A stretch of DNA of 64,000 bases from an uncultured Paracoccaceae bacterium (lineage in GTDB: Bacteria; Pseudomonadota; Alphaproteobacteria; Rhodobacterales; Rhodobacteraceae). How positions within the stretch are numbered: the first letter of the stretch is position 1; each line of letters opens with the position of its first letter. The DNA lies in NCBI GenBank assembly GCA_945952025.1, contig CAMFGW010000005.1, forward strand, positions 62,001-126,000, written 5' to 3'. Positions 36,623 through 45,726 of the stretch are shown piece by piece. A model generated the notes under the pieces. The model worked only from the letters and a program-made list of their open reading frames with translations, did not search any database and was not told where the DNA came from. The position numbers were made by a program, and so were the translations under genes.

Positions 36623-37545
36623 CAGGCGACCCCCACCATGCGCGGTGTCCGTTCATAGCGCCGTGGCGCGGTGGAAATGGCGCGGCTGGCCAGATCGACG
36701 GCGGCGACGATGGCTCCGGGAAGGTTTTCACCCTCGGCGATGGCCAGAAGGTAGCCCGCGTTGAAGATGTCCCCCGCGCCGATGGTGTCGATGACCGCGA
36801 CCCGTGGCGCCGCCGCCTGGGCCCTGGTGGCCCCCTGCAGGCCAAAGGCCCCCCGATGGCCGGCTTTGACGACGACGGTCGCATCAGGCGGCATGAGCCT
36901 TGCAAGGGCCGGAAGGGCGGTATCCAGATTGGCCTTTCCGCTGAGCGCGAGGGCTTCGACCTCGTTGATCAGTAGGTGCCGGGTGTGTTTCAGCCAGCCC
37001 CGCGCGCGGGCAAGTTCGGCCTTCGTCCAGCCGTTGACCGGCCAGCCGGGGTCAAGCGCAATGTCGATGTCCTGCTTTGCCGCCCAGTCGAACAGGGCCG
37101 GATAGTCCCTGGCCAGCCCCTCCATCAGGAAGCTTCCGCACACCAGCAAGAGACCGCCATTGAGACCATCCATCTGGCCGGCGACGCCATCCCAACCCAG
37201 GTCGACCAAATGCCCTTGCGTGGTGAAGAAGGTCCTCTCGTCGCCGGGATGGGTCAGCCCGACCGAGATCGCGGTGCTGCGCGTGCTGCTGCTCCAGCCG
37301 CCGGAATGCGGGGCAAGGGCATTGCGGAGCCACTGGCCAAAGGCGTCGGCGCCGACGCTGGATGCGATCACGAAAGGCACGCCCAGCCCGGCCCATGCCA
37401 GCGCCGTATTGCCGGCGGAGCCGCCGGGGCGCAGTTCGTCATGTTCCACGTTCACTTCCGTGCCCGGCACGGGCCAGGGCTTGGTCGGACCCATGATGAG
37501 GTCGACATTCACGTTTCCAACGACGGCAAGTGGGCGCATGGTCAT
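36622..37545 (-). CDS. PfkB-family sugar kinase
   Basis: About 307 residues from ATG 37545, which overlaps the SIS gene stop by 4 bp (37542-37545). Motifs are LAVVGNVNVDLIMGPTKPW at the N-terminus, HDELRPGGSAGNTALAW and the anion hole with catalytic base DTIGAGDIFNAGYLL. It phosphorylates a sugar or sugar-amine imported by the operon's transporter. Next to a SIS-domain protein it resembles the FrlD/FrlB-type kinase plus deglycase pairs and amino-sugar pathways; which one applies cannot be decided here. Confidence 0.9.
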   Translation of the reverse strand: MTMRPLAVVGNVNVDLIMGPTKPWPVPGTEVNVEHDELRPGGSAGNTALAWAGLGVPFVIASSVGADAFGQWLRNALAPHSGGWSSSTRSTAISVGLTHPGDERTFFTTQGHLVDLGWDGVAGQMDGLNGGLLLVCGSFLMEGLARDYPALFDWAAKQDIDIALDPGWPVNGWTKAELARARGWLKHTRHLLINEVEALALSGKANLDTALPALARLMPPDATVVVKAGHRGAFGLQGATRAQAAAPRVAVIDTIGAGDIFNAGYLLAIAEGENLPGAIVAAVDLASRAISTAPRRYERTPRMVGVA

Positions 37546-38549
37546 TCCGTTCGGGTGATTTTCGAGGACCGGCGCGGTGTTCCGACGTCGGCAACGCGGG
37601 CGGCGGCATAGCCCAGCATGAAACGCTGCATCGCGGGAAGGACCGCAAGGATTCCGGCCATGTCCTTCGATCTGGGCAGGGATATGGTCGTCACCTCCGG
37701 CACCGGGGGCGAGCCCGACGCGTCGAAGAGCACGACCCTGGCCCCGGCCTCGCTTGCCGATTTGGCCATGCGCATCACAAGGCCCGCATCGGGCTCGTCC
37801 GCCGCGAAAAGGACCACGCCAAGGTCGGGGCCCATGATCTCCATCGGCCCGTGCCGCAACTGGCCGCCCTCCAATGCGAAGGCCGGGTGCTGGCTCAGTT
37901 CGCACAGGCCGAGGGCCGCCGCCTCGGCCACGCCCTGCAGGCGGCGGCCAGAGGCCACGACGCAGCGCACCTCGGCCAGCGCCGCGACGGCCGGTCCGAC
38001 ATCGGGCACGTCGGGCCGGCGAAGGACTGCCAGCGCCGGAGCGGGGTCCTGCCCAAGTGCAGCGAGGACCGCCAGGTGCAGGGCAAGGGTCAGGGTCAGG
38101 CTGCGCGTGGCGGCAAAGGCCGTCTCGACCCCGCCGGATGCGACAAGCGTCGGCACAGAGCGGGCCAGGGTGGACGTGCCGTCCAGCGTCATGCCGAAGA
38201 CCTCGCCCGCCTTTTGCGTGGCGAGCCAGCGCAGGACCTCGGCGCTTTCGCCCGACTGGCTGGCCAGGATCACGGTCTTGCCCGCCAGCGGCACGCCCAT
38301 GCCAAGCTGTTCCGACACCGGCAGCGCCAGCGCGTCGATGCCAAGGCTGCGGTAAAGCGGCTCGACCGCACGGTTGACGGCCTGCGAGGCGCCCATGCCC
38401 AGCATGACGAGCCGTCCGGTGCGGCGCAGGCTTTGCGCCAGCTCGGCCGCGAGCGGTCCGGCCCCGTCGTAGGTCGCGAGGGCATCGGCGGCCTGCCGCG
38501 CCATTTCCGCCTCGATCGCCAGAAGGCCAACAGGTTTCGTCATCGTCAT
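37542..38549 (-). CDS. Tandem SIS-domain isomerase/deglycase (AgaS/FrlB/GlmS-like)
   Basis: A protein of 335 residues. The first SIS domain shows RLVMLGMGASQAVNRAVEPL and KTVILASQSGESAEVLRWLA, the SQSGES phosphosugar loop. The second holds CVVASGRRLQGVAEAAALG, LCELSQHPAFALEGGQLRHG and PMEIMGPD. The architecture equals that of GlmS isomerase halves, AgaS and fructosamine-6-phosphate deglycases. The ATG at 38549 overlaps the permease stop by 4 bp. It should act on the phosphosugar produced by the PfkB kinase. Confidence 0.9.
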   Translation of the reverse strand: MTMTKPVGLLAIEAEMARQAADALATYDGAGPLAAELAQSLRRTGRLVMLGMGASQAVNRAVEPLYRSLGIDALALPVSEQLGMGVPLAGKTVILASQSGESAEVLRWLATQKAGEVFGMTLDGTSTLARSVPTLVASGGVETAFAATRSLTLTLALHLAVLAALGQDPAPALAVLRRPDVPDVGPAVAALAEVRCVVASGRRLQGVAEAAALGLCELSQHPAFALEGGQLRHGPMEIMGPDLGVVLFAADEPDAGLVMRMAKSASEAGARVVLFDASGSPPVPEVTTISLPRSKDMAGILAVLPAMQRFMLGYAAARVADVGTPRRSSKITRTE

Positions 38550-39391
38550 CCTTTCACGCCGCCGCTGGTAAGCCCGGCGACAATCGCCCGCTGCATCAAA
38601 AGGCCGATCAACAGGGGCGGCAGGGCCGCCAGCACGCCCGCCGCTGCGATCAAGCCGTAGTCCGACACCCTGCCCCCCGCGATGTCGGCAATGGCCACCG
38701 TTACCGTCTTCGCCTTCTGGTCCGAGGTGAAGAGGAGCGCATAGAAGAATTCGTCCCAGGACAGCAGCAGCGCGAACAAGGCTGCCGTCGACAGCGCCGG
38801 GGCGGCCAGCGGCAGGATCAGGATGCGCAGGATCTGGTCGAGCCGCGCGCCGTCGATCCGGGCGGACGCCTCGATATCGCGGGGGATGGCGTCGAATCCC
38901 GACTTCAGGAGCCACGCCGTGAAGGGGGCGAGGATCGACAGGTAGATCATCGCCAGGCCAAAGGTCGAATTCAGGAGCCCCAGCCACGAGAGCCCCAGAT
39001 AAAGCGGCACGGCCAGCGCGACCGGCGGCAGCATGTAGGTCAGGATCAGCGCATAAAGCGACCATTCCATCTGCGGATTGCGCGACACGGCCCAGGCCCC
39101 CGGTACCGCGACCAGAAGCGCCGCCCCCACCGCCATGAAGGCGACCGACAGGCTGTTGCGGATCGCGGCCAGGAAGGCTTGGCCCATGGTGTTCGGCTCC
39201 CATGTCAGCAGGATCCGGTAGCGCGAGAAATCAAGGTCCGCCGGCCACCAGCGCAGCGGCTTCGCCGCAAGGTCGGCGGCCGAGGACACGCTCATCAGGA
39301 AGAGCCAGAGGATCGGGATCAGCAACACCGCCGCCAGCAGAAGGGCCGCGGCGTAGATGACGACGGTGAATGCGGGGCTGCGGCGTTCCAT
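38546..39391 (-). CDS. Sugar ABC transporter permease (MalG/UgpE type)
   Basis: About 281 residues from ATG 39391 (MERRSPAFTVVIYAA). Six membrane spans are apparent, for example ALLLAAVLLIPILWLFLMSV. The EAA loop reads IEASARIDGARLDQILRILI. The longer reading from 39430 would overlap the upstream permease gene and is rejected. It pairs with the MalF-type permease upstream and the MalK-type ATPase at the operon end. Confidence 0.92.
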   Translation of the reverse strand: MERRSPAFTVVIYAAALLLAAVLLIPILWLFLMSVSSAADLAAKPLRWWPADLDFSRYRILLTWEPNTMGQAFLAAIRNSLSVAFMAVGAALLVAVPGAWAVSRNPQMEWSLYALILTYMLPPVALAVPLYLGLSWLGLLNSTFGLAMIYLSILAPFTAWLLKSGFDAIPRDIEASARIDGARLDQILRILILPLAAPALSTAALFALLLSWDEFFYALLFTSDQKAKTVTVAIADIAGGRVSDYGLIAAAGVLAALPPLLIGLLMQRAIVAGLTSGGVKG

Positions 39392-39392
39392 G

Positions 39393-40274
39393 TCAGCCCC
39401 GCAACGCCGAGCGGCGCATGATCGCCACATAGCCGCTGGCCAGCAGCATCACAAAGAGCGTGACGATCAGCGCCAGCGATGCGCCCGAGCCCGCCCGCTG
39501 GAACGAGAAGGCCTCCTGATAGACAAGGATCGACAGGGTCCGGGTCGAGTTGGCAGGCCCGCCGCGCGTCATCACCCAGATGATGTCGAAGACCTTGAAG
39601 GCCTCGATCGTGCGCAGGACAAGCGCGATCATCAGCGGCCCGGCCAGATAGGGCCAGATCACAAAGCGGAATCGCGCCAGGGGCCCCGCGCCGTCGACGA
39701 TGGCGGCGGCATGCGTCTCCCGCGGGACGGACTGAAGCGCGGCGAGGCCGATCAGTGCGACGATCGGAAAATTCTTCCAGACATCCGCCACCACCATGGC
39801 CAGCATGGCCGACTGCGGCTGGCCGAGCCACGAGCGGTAGCTCTCGATCACCCCCAACTGCAGAAGAAGCGAATTCAGTGCGCCATACTCCGGGTTGTAG
39901 ATCAGCCGCCACAGGATGGCATTGACGACCGTGGGCAGGGCCCAGGGCAGGATCATCAGGCCACGCAGAGCCGTGCGTCCGCGAATCGGCTGGTTCAGCA
40001 AAAGCGCCACCAGGACGCCCAGCACCAGTTCCGCCCCGACCGACAGCAAGGTGAACCAGGCGGTATTCAGAAAGGCTGCCTGAAAGGCCTTGCTGCCGAA
40101 GTTCTTCGCGAAATTGTCGAAGCCGACGAAGGTTCCGCTTGTCGCCACCAGACCGGCATCGCTCAGCGACAGCGAAACCGTTCGGAACAGGGGCCAGGTC
40201 ACGACCCCGAGGATGACGACCAGCAAAGGCAGCATCAGCGCCCAGGGGCGAAGCGTGGTGGGGATCGTCGGCAA
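39393..40274 (-). CDS. Sugar ABC transporter permease (MalF/UgpA type)
   Basis: About 293 residues. No ATG fits between the binding-protein gene and the first span. A TTG at 40274 with CGGAG 7 bp upstream gives a natural start (PTIPTTLRPWALMLPLLVVI). The EAA loop is THAAAIVDGAGPLARFRFVI, and IEAFKVFDIIWVMTRGGPAN is a standard C-terminal MalF-like stretch. It lies behind a strong hairpin (40308-40331) that separates it from the binding-protein gene. Confidence 0.9.
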   Translation of the reverse strand: MPTIPTTLRPWALMLPLLVVILGVVTWPLFRTVSLSLSDAGLVATSGTFVGFDNFAKNFGSKAFQAAFLNTAWFTLLSVGAELVLGVLVALLLNQPIRGRTALRGLMILPWALPTVVNAILWRLIYNPEYGALNSLLLQLGVIESYRSWLGQPQSAMLAMVVADVWKNFPIVALIGLAALQSVPRETHAAAIVDGAGPLARFRFVIWPYLAGPLMIALVLRTIEAFKVFDIIWVMTRGGPANSTRTLSILVYQEAFSFQRAGSGASLALIVTLFVMLLASGYVAIMRRSALRG

Positions 40275-40307
40275 GGCTGCGCTCCGGGTGAGGTGGGCAG
40301 GGTCGAA

Positions 40308-40331
40308 CCGGGGGGCAGAGGTGCCCCCCGG
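40308..40331 (-). promoter_or_regulatory. Strong hairpin between SBP and permease genes (mRNA stabiliser/attenuator)
   Basis: CCGGGGGGCA-N4-TGCCCCCCGG is a perfect 10-bp stem 10 bp after the binding-protein stop and 34 bp before the permease start. No T tract follows, so it is not a full terminator. Such hairpins commonly let the binding-protein message exceed the permease message. A similar one is at 45685-45706. Confidence 0.65.
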
Positions 40332-40341
40332 AAAGCTCCGC

Positions 40342-41574
40342 TTAGAGGCCAGATGCCGCAGCGGCGTTCGCAAGGGCATCGGCCGGCGTGTTCGTCCCCA
40401 GAAGCGCCTCCTGGATCGCGACCTGCAACAGCGACGACAGCTCATTGTACTTCGGCGTCGTCGGGCGCGGGAACATGGCCGCGAGGCTGACGCGGGCGGC
40501 GGCGATCATATCCTCCTGTCCCTTGGTCACGGCCGGGTCGTCGTAGGACGCGGCCCAGATGGGCAGGCTGAGCTTGGCATAGGCGTCCTGCGTTGGCTGC
40601 GAGGTCATGTAGGTCACGAATTCCCAGGCCTCGTCGGGGTGCTTGCTGGTCTTGGTGACGCCAAGACCCATCGAGCCGTTCATCGCCGAGATCTTGCTGA
40701 TGCCATCGACGCCGGGGGCCGGGGCCACGCCGATCATGCCCTTGACCTTGCTGTCATCGCCCGCATTGGCCAGGTTGAACATGTAGGTCCAGTTCAGCGC
40801 AAAGGCCGCCTCGCCGTTCGAGAATACCCGGCGCACGTCCTCTTCAAGGTATTCCTTCGAGTTCGGGTTGGTCAGGCCGGCATCCACCGTGGCCTTCATG
40901 TATTCCAGCGCCTTGAGGCCGCCGCCGCTGGTGAAGGCGGGCTTGCCGTTCGCGTCGAGGAAGCTGCCGCCGTATGCCGACAGGAGCGTGGTATAGTCGC
41001 AGATCACCGCCTCGGCCTGGGCCCAGGACCAGACGATGGGATATTCGACAATTCCCTTGTCCTTGATGATCTTGGCCTGATCGCTCAGTTCCGCCCAGGT
41101 ATTCGGCGGCGCCGCGATCCCGGCTTTTGCGAGCATGTCCTTGTTGTAGAACAGATACTTGGTGTCGAGAATCCAGGGCATTCCATATTGCTTGCCCTGA
41201 TATTCGACCGTCGTCCACGCGCCGGGCAGGACCCCTGCCTTCATCTCCGGTGTGATGCGGTCCGACACGTCCAGCAGGATGCCGTTGGTCGCGTATTCCG
41301 CAGGCCAGATCACGTCGAAGAGCACGACGTCATAGCCGTTGCCGGAGCCCTGGGCCAGCAAGGTCTTGTCGCGCAGGCCCTCGTACGGCACGAACTCGAG
41401 GTTCAGCTTGATGTCCGGGTGGGCCGCCGTGAAGGCGTCCGCCATTGCGCGCACATCGGCCTCGCTGTAAGCGGATTGCGACATGAAAAGCCCGTTCAGC
41501 ACCGTCTCGGCCTGGGCCATCGCAGCCCCCAGCGCCAGCATGCCTGCCAGTGCGGATGTAGATAGCAGTTTCAT
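40342..41574 (-). CDS. Sugar ABC transporter binding protein (SBP family 1)
   Basis: A protein of 410 residues from ATG 41574, preceded by GGGGAG. The signal peptide MKLLSTSALAGMLALGAAMA ends before QAETVLNG. Family 1 features are MADAFTAAHPDIKLNLEFVP, GMPWILDTKYLFYNKDML, EAAFALNWTYMFNLAN and SKHPDEAWEFVTYMTS. It starts the operon SBP-permease-permease-SIS-PfkB-ATPase. The divergent ROK gene and the operator at 41640-41656 lie just upstream. The substrate is unknown; an amino sugar or glycated amine suits the enzymes. Confidence 0.93.
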   Translation of the reverse strand: MKLLSTSALAGMLALGAAMAQAETVLNGLFMSQSAYSEADVRAMADAFTAAHPDIKLNLEFVPYEGLRDKTLLAQGSGNGYDVVLFDVIWPAEYATNGILLDVSDRITPEMKAGVLPGAWTTVEYQGKQYGMPWILDTKYLFYNKDMLAKAGIAAPPNTWAELSDQAKIIKDKGIVEYPIVWSWAQAEAVICDYTTLLSAYGGSFLDANGKPAFTSGGGLKALEYMKATVDAGLTNPNSKEYLEEDVRRVFSNGEAAFALNWTYMFNLANAGDDSKVKGMIGVAPAPGVDGISKISAMNGSMGLGVTKTSKHPDEAWEFVTYMTSQPTQDAYAKLSLPIWAASYDDPAVTKGQEDMIAAARVSLAAMFPRPTTPKYNELSSLLQVAIQEALLGTNTPADALANAAAASGL

Positions 41575-41639
41575 TGCGTGTCTCCCCTGTGATTTGCCAG
41601 CGCGCCTGGTTTCGATTGGATCTTGTTTCGAGGCGATTA

Positions 41640-41656
41640 AATCCACTATATGGATT
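41640..41656. promoter_or_regulatory. ROK operator candidate, copy 1
   Basis: AATCCA-CTATA-TGGATT is a perfect 6-bp inverted repeat with a 5-bp spacer, preceded by GATTA. It sits between the divergent sugar operon and the ROK gene. The same arrangement with GATTA, AATCCA and N5-TGGA recurs at 46774-46790. Confidence 0.7.
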
Positions 41657-42894
41657 ATATGCGCATGACTCGACGCACCGGTCAAGACACAAGCGAGCCG
41701 ACCAGGCTGCGCACCAAGGGGGGCGCAAATATCGGCGGTGCCAGCGAGCATAATCGCCGGGTCGTCATGCAGGGCCTGCGCGTCAACGGGGCGATGACCC
41801 GCGCCCAGATCGCCCGTGGGTCCAGGCTGGTGCCGCAAACCGTCAGCAACATCATCGACGAACTGGAACGCGAAGGGCTGGTCATCGCGGCCGAGCCGAT
41901 CAAGGGGGGCCGGGGGCAACCCGCCACGCCCTATTCCATCGCGCCGAACGGTGCTTTCGCCGTCGGTCTGCAGATCGACCAGCATCATGCGCGCACCGTG
42001 GCGGTCAATCTGCGGGGCGAGGTCATCGTCGGCACGGAAACGGTGCTGCTGCCCGGCGGGTTGGAGCACAACCTGCCGCTGATCCTGACGGCCATGCACG
42101 ATGTCTCGGCGGCAACCGCGCTGTTGGCCGCTTCGCCCTCGCCCAAGATCCTTGGCATAGGCGTTGCCATGCCTGCCCCGACGGGCGTGCACGCGCCGCT
42201 TCAGGACGCGTGGATGGTCGGCCTGACAGGAGCCCAGCCCCTTGTCGAGGCGTTGCAGCGCGAAACCGGCCTTGCCGTCAGCCTGCATCACGACGCGAGT
42301 GCCGCTGCCGTGGCGGAACGGGTGACGGGCGCGGCGATTGGCCTTGAGTCCTTCGTGATGATCTTCGTCAGCTACGGTATCGGCGCGGGGATCTATGTCA
42401 GCGGGGAACTGGCGCCCGGCCACCACCGGCTGGCGGGCGAACTGGGGCTGGTCCTTGTTCCGCACGACGGGCACATGGTTCCGCTGGAGGAACGCGCATC
42501 GCTCAAGCGGCTCGTTGCAAATCTCGGCCTGGTTCCGAACCAGCCCGATCTGTTCGTGCAACTGGAACTGGCGGTCCGCACTGCAGCCCCGGAAATAGAG
42601 GAGTGGGTGTCGGATGCCGCGCCCCACCTTGCCTGGGCGGTCGACATGATCCAGTGCCTGCTCGACCCGCAGGCCGTGGTGATCGGCGGACAGATGCCCG
42701 AGCCTCTGATGGCGCTTCTCTTTGACGCGATCTGCAAGTGTCAGGATCATGCCCATTCGGGCCGGGATGAGACTTATCCCCGCCCGGTCCGGGGCAGCGT
42801 TGCGCCCTTCTCTGTTGCCGCCGGTGCTGCCGCCGATCCGATTGCACGCGCGTTCGACCCCAGCCTTTCGGCCATGCTGAAGCCGTCAGGCTGA
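41650..42894 (+). CDS. ROK family transcriptional regulator
   Basis: Up to 414 residues. The ATG at 41650 lies inside the operator, so ATG 41659 or 41665 may be the true start. The HTH is TRAQIARGSRLVPQTVSNII, followed by a ROK domain with LGIGVAMPAPTGV and SYGIGAGIYVSGEL. The N-terminal phosphate loop of ROK kinases is degenerate (VGLQIDQHHARTVAV), so it is a pure regulator. It is divergent from the sugar operon. Because the same palindrome precedes the PotABCD-like operon, it probably controls both. Confidence 0.9.
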   Translation: MDYMRMTRRTGQDTSEPTRLRTKGGANIGGASEHNRRVVMQGLRVNGAMTRAQIARGSRLVPQTVSNIIDELEREGLVIAAEPIKGGRGQPATPYSIAPNGAFAVGLQIDQHHARTVAVNLRGEVIVGTETVLLPGGLEHNLPLILTAMHDVSAATALLAASPSPKILGIGVAMPAPTGVHAPLQDAWMVGLTGAQPLVEALQRETGLAVSLHHDASAAAVAERVTGAAIGLESFVMIFVSYGIGAGIYVSGELAPGHHRLAGELGLVLVPHDGHMVPLEERASLKRLVANLGLVPNQPDLFVQLELAVRTAAPEIEEWVSDAAPHLAWAVDMIQCLLDPQAVVIGGQMPEPLMALLFDAICKCQDHAHSGRDETYPRPVRGSVAPFSVAAGAAADPIARAFDPSLSAMLKPSG

Positions 42895-42914
42895 GCCGAG
42901 GGCGCCGGCCTTTG

Positions 42915-43718
42915 TCATCGCGCGCCGCGCTTTCCCGGCAGCTGCATCACACCGAAGACCGCCGTCGCCAGAGCCGCCGCCAGCACCACCAGCGTGGCCA
43001 ATGCGTTGATTTCCGGCACGAAGCCCAGGCGCATCATCGACCACAGCCGGATCGGCAGGGTGCTGGTGGAGCCGGACAGGAACAACGTCACCATCGTCTC
43101 GTCAAAGGAAATTGCAAAGCCAAGCAGTGCCCCTGCCAAAAGGGCCGAGCCAAGCTGGGGCAGCAGGATGTGGTAAAAGGTCTGGCAATGGCTTGCGCCA
43201 AGGTCCAGCGAGGCTTCGGTCAAACTGGGGCTGAGCGAGTTGAGCCGCGTCAGCACCAGCCGGTAGACGACCGGCACCAGCAGCACCGTATGACCGACGA
43301 CGATGGTGAAGGCGCCACGGGTCGCATCAAGCTCGCGGAAGGCGATCAGCAGCGACAGGCCGACCACGATCGGCGGCAAGAGGAACGGCAGAAAGACCAA
43401 TGCCTGCATGATCTGGCGCGAAACGCCGACCGTCCGCCAGTAATACATCGCGAATGTGGTGGCGAGGATCAACGCCAGCAGCATCGAAACCAGCCCCACC
43501 AGCAGCGTCGTGCCAAGCGCGCCCAGAATGTCGGCGTTGCGGGTCAGTGCGACATAGCTGTCCCACGAAAACGGAGCCAGTTGCAGCGCTCCACGCACGC
43601 GCACCGGCTGCCAGTTCGAGAAGACCCAGACCACGGCCAGCGGTGCGTAGATGATCCCCAGCGACACCAGCGCGAGGGCTCCCAAGGCGACGTCGAACAG
43701 ACCTGAATGCCGCTTCAT
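42915..43718 (-). CDS. PotC-type ABC permease
   Basis: About 267 residues from ATG 43718, which overlaps the upstream permease stop by 4 bp (43715-43718). Spans include ALVSLGIIYAPLAVVWVFS. The EAA-type loop reads EASLDLGASHCQTFYHILLP, and the C-terminal FDETMVTLFLSGSTSTLPI is typical of spermidine/putrescine-type permeases. It is the last gene of a four-gene operon transcribed from 46.7 kb. A converging ROK gene ends 20 bp away. Confidence 0.92.
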   Translation of the reverse strand: MKRHSGLFDVALGALALVSLGIIYAPLAVVWVFSNWQPVRVRGALQLAPFSWDSYVALTRNADILGALGTTLLVGLVSMLLALILATTFAMYYWRTVGVSRQIMQALVFLPFLLPPIVVGLSLLIAFRELDATRGAFTIVVGHTVLLVPVVYRLVLTRLNSLSPSLTEASLDLGASHCQTFYHILLPQLGSALLAGALLGFAISFDETMVTLFLSGSTSTLPIRLWSMMRLGFVPEINALATLVVLAAALATAVFGVMQLPGKRGAR

Positions 43719-44566
43719 CGTGCCGTGCTCCACCGCATCGCCAGGCCGGCGACCCCGACCGCCAGCACCGAGGTCGCAAGCAGGATCACCGCCAGCGCCG
43801 CCCCGAGCGGCCAGTTCAGCGCAACCCCGAATTGCGAAAACACGATGCGCCCGAAGGTGAACCCCTCTGTGCCGCCGACCATCGTCGGGGTGACGAAATC
43901 GCCAAAGGTCATCACGAAGTTGAACAGGGCCGCGACCACCACGCCGGGCAGGCTGAGCGGCAGGATGATGTGGCGGATCTCGTCCATCTGGCTGCCGCCA
44001 AGATCTGCCGAGGCGGTGCCAAGGTTTTCCGGAATCCGCTCGATCGACAGGTAGATCGGCAGGATCGCAAAGGGCAGGTAGAGCACGATGAAGGTCAGGA
44101 AAATGGCGGACTGGCTGAAGATGAAGGCCGTGATCGGCTCGCTGATAAGACCACTGGCGATCAAAAGCTCGTTCAGCACCCCGCGATGGCCAAGGATGCC
44201 GCGCACGGCATAGACCTTGATGATGTAGCTGGTGAACAGGGGCAGCATGAACATCAGGATCAGCGCGAACCGCAGCCGGGGCGGGCGGCGCGATGCAAAA
44301 AGTGCAATCCCATAGCCGGCCACCAGATTGACGATCGTCGCGCCAAGGCAGAGCGCAACCGTCTGAAGGTAGATGCTGCGAAACACCGGATCGGCAAAGA
44401 AGGCGCGATAATTCTCCAGCGTGAATTCCCGCACCAGCGCGCCGCTTTCGTTGTGCCAGAAGCTATAAAGGATGAAGGTTCCGATCGGGGCCAGAACGAA
44501 CAGGAACGGCAGCCCGAGGCAGAAGGCAGCCCATCCCATCCGCCACAGATCGCGGCGATCATCCAT
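43715..44566 (-). CDS. PotB-type ABC permease
   Basis: About 283 residues from ATG 44566 (MDDRRDLWRMGWAAF); a longer frame exists but has no ribosome site. It has the expected large periplasmic loop after the first span. The EAA loop reads TASADLGGSQMDEIRHIILP and the C-terminal region has GDFVTPTMVGGTEGFTFG, a PotB-like mark. The start overlaps the ATPase stop. Confidence 0.92.
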   Translation of the reverse strand: MDDRRDLWRMGWAAFCLGLPFLFVLAPIGTFILYSFWHNESGALVREFTLENYRAFFADPVFRSIYLQTVALCLGATIVNLVAGYGIALFASRRPPRLRFALILMFMLPLFTSYIIKVYAVRGILGHRGVLNELLIASGLISEPITAFIFSQSAIFLTFIVLYLPFAILPIYLSIERIPENLGTASADLGGSQMDEIRHIILPLSLPGVVVAALFNFVMTFGDFVTPTMVGGTEGFTFGRIVFSQFGVALNWPLGAALAVILLATSVLAVGVAGLAMRWSTAR

Positions 44567-45650
44567 TGGACCCCTCCGCCGCGATGACCCGCGCATCGGC
44601 CTCGGACCAGCCGATTGCCACCACATCGCCGACAGAAGGCAGCGCGCGCGTGCCGCCGCTTGGCAGCCGCAGGCGCAGGGTTACCTCTGGCGCCTCGACA
44701 CCCTGCGCTTCGATCAGCGTGGTCGGCCCGGCGAACTGCGCATCGCGGACCAGGAACCGGTGCCCCTCCGTGGCACCCGGGACCAGGGCCTCGGGACGGA
44801 TCGACAGATGCACCTCTGCGCCGACGGCGGCGGCGGGGCCGCACGTGACGCCCCAAAGCGGGCCGATCGGCGTCTCCACCTCGCAGCGCGCGCCGTCGAT
44901 GGCGCGGACCACGCCGTCGATCAGATTGTTCTCGCCGAAGAATCCCGCGACAAAGCGCGACGCGGGAAAGCCGTAAAGCTCTTCCGGCCCACCGATCTGC
45001 TCGATCCGGCCGTCGCGCATCACCACGATCCGGTCCGACATGGCGATGGCTTCCTGCTGGTCATGCGTGATGAAGACAAATGCGATGTCGAGCCGTCGCT
45101 GGATGTCCTTCAGGAACTTGCACATCTGCGCCCGCAGCGCGACGTCAAGCGCCGCCAGCGGCTCGTCAAGCAGGATCACGCGCGGCTCGCAGATGATGGC
45201 GCGCGCCAGTGCGACGCGCTGCCGCTGGCCACCGGAAAGCTCGCGCGGCAATCGCAAGGCATAGTCCTGCAGGCCGACGATGGCCAGCACGGCTTCGACC
45301 CTGGGCCCGATCTCGGCCTTCGGGACGCCGCGCACCATGAGGCCGTAGCCAACGTTCCGCCGCACCGAAAGATGCGGAAAGAGCGCGTAGTCCTGAAACA
45401 CGGTGTTGAACGGGCGCCGGTTGATGGGCATCTGCGAGATGTCGGCGCCGTCAAGCATGATGCGGCCCGTCGTTGGGGCCTCGAAACCGGCAATCAGCCG
45501 CAGGATCGTTGTCTTGCCCGATCCGCTCGGCCCCAGAATGGTCAGAAATTCGTTCGATGCCACGCTCAGCGAGATGTCTCTCAGAACCGTGGTGGTGCCG
45601 AAGGATTTGCCCACGGCCTCCAGAGTCAATACGTCGCTTCGCTGGTTCAT
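44559..45650 (-). CDS. PotA-type ABC ATPase
   Basis: About 363 residues from ATG 45650 (MNQRSDVLTLEAVGKSFG). Walker A GPSGSGKTTILRLIAGFE, signature ELSGGQRQRVALARAI, Walker B VILLDEPLAALDVALR and H-loop ITHDQQEA are all intact, followed by a TOBE domain (LSIRPEALVPG). Compare the broken relative at 9171-10253, which carries a stop and LSGVE. Together with two permeases and a PotD-type binding protein it forms a complete transporter. Confidence 0.93.
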   Translation of the reverse strand: MNQRSDVLTLEAVGKSFGTTTVLRDISLSVASNEFLTILGPSGSGKTTILRLIAGFEAPTTGRIMLDGADISQMPINRRPFNTVFQDYALFPHLSVRRNVGYGLMVRGVPKAEIGPRVEAVLAIVGLQDYALRLPRELSGGQRQRVALARAIICEPRVILLDEPLAALDVALRAQMCKFLKDIQRRLDIAFVFITHDQQEAIAMSDRIVVMRDGRIEQIGGPEELYGFPASRFVAGFFGENNLIDGVVRAIDGARCEVETPIGPLWGVTCGPAAAVGAEVHLSIRPEALVPGATEGHRFLVRDAQFAGPTTLIEAQGVEAPEVTLRLRLPSGGTRALPSVGDVVAIGWSEADARVIAAEGSNG

Positions 45651-45684
45651 GCGGTTTCCCGGAACGCTGATTTCGGCGAAAGGA

Positions 45685-45706
45685 GCCGGGCACGGGGGTG
45701 CCCGGC
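45685..45706 (-). promoter_or_regulatory. Hairpin between binding-protein and ATPase genes
   Basis: GCCGGGCAC-GGGG-GTGCCCGGC is a perfect 9-bp stem placed 20 bp after the binding-protein stop. No T tract follows. It mirrors the hairpin at 40308-40331 in the co-regulated sugar operon. Confidence 0.6.
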
Positions 45707-45726
45707 CAGCTTGGACCCTGATGCGG

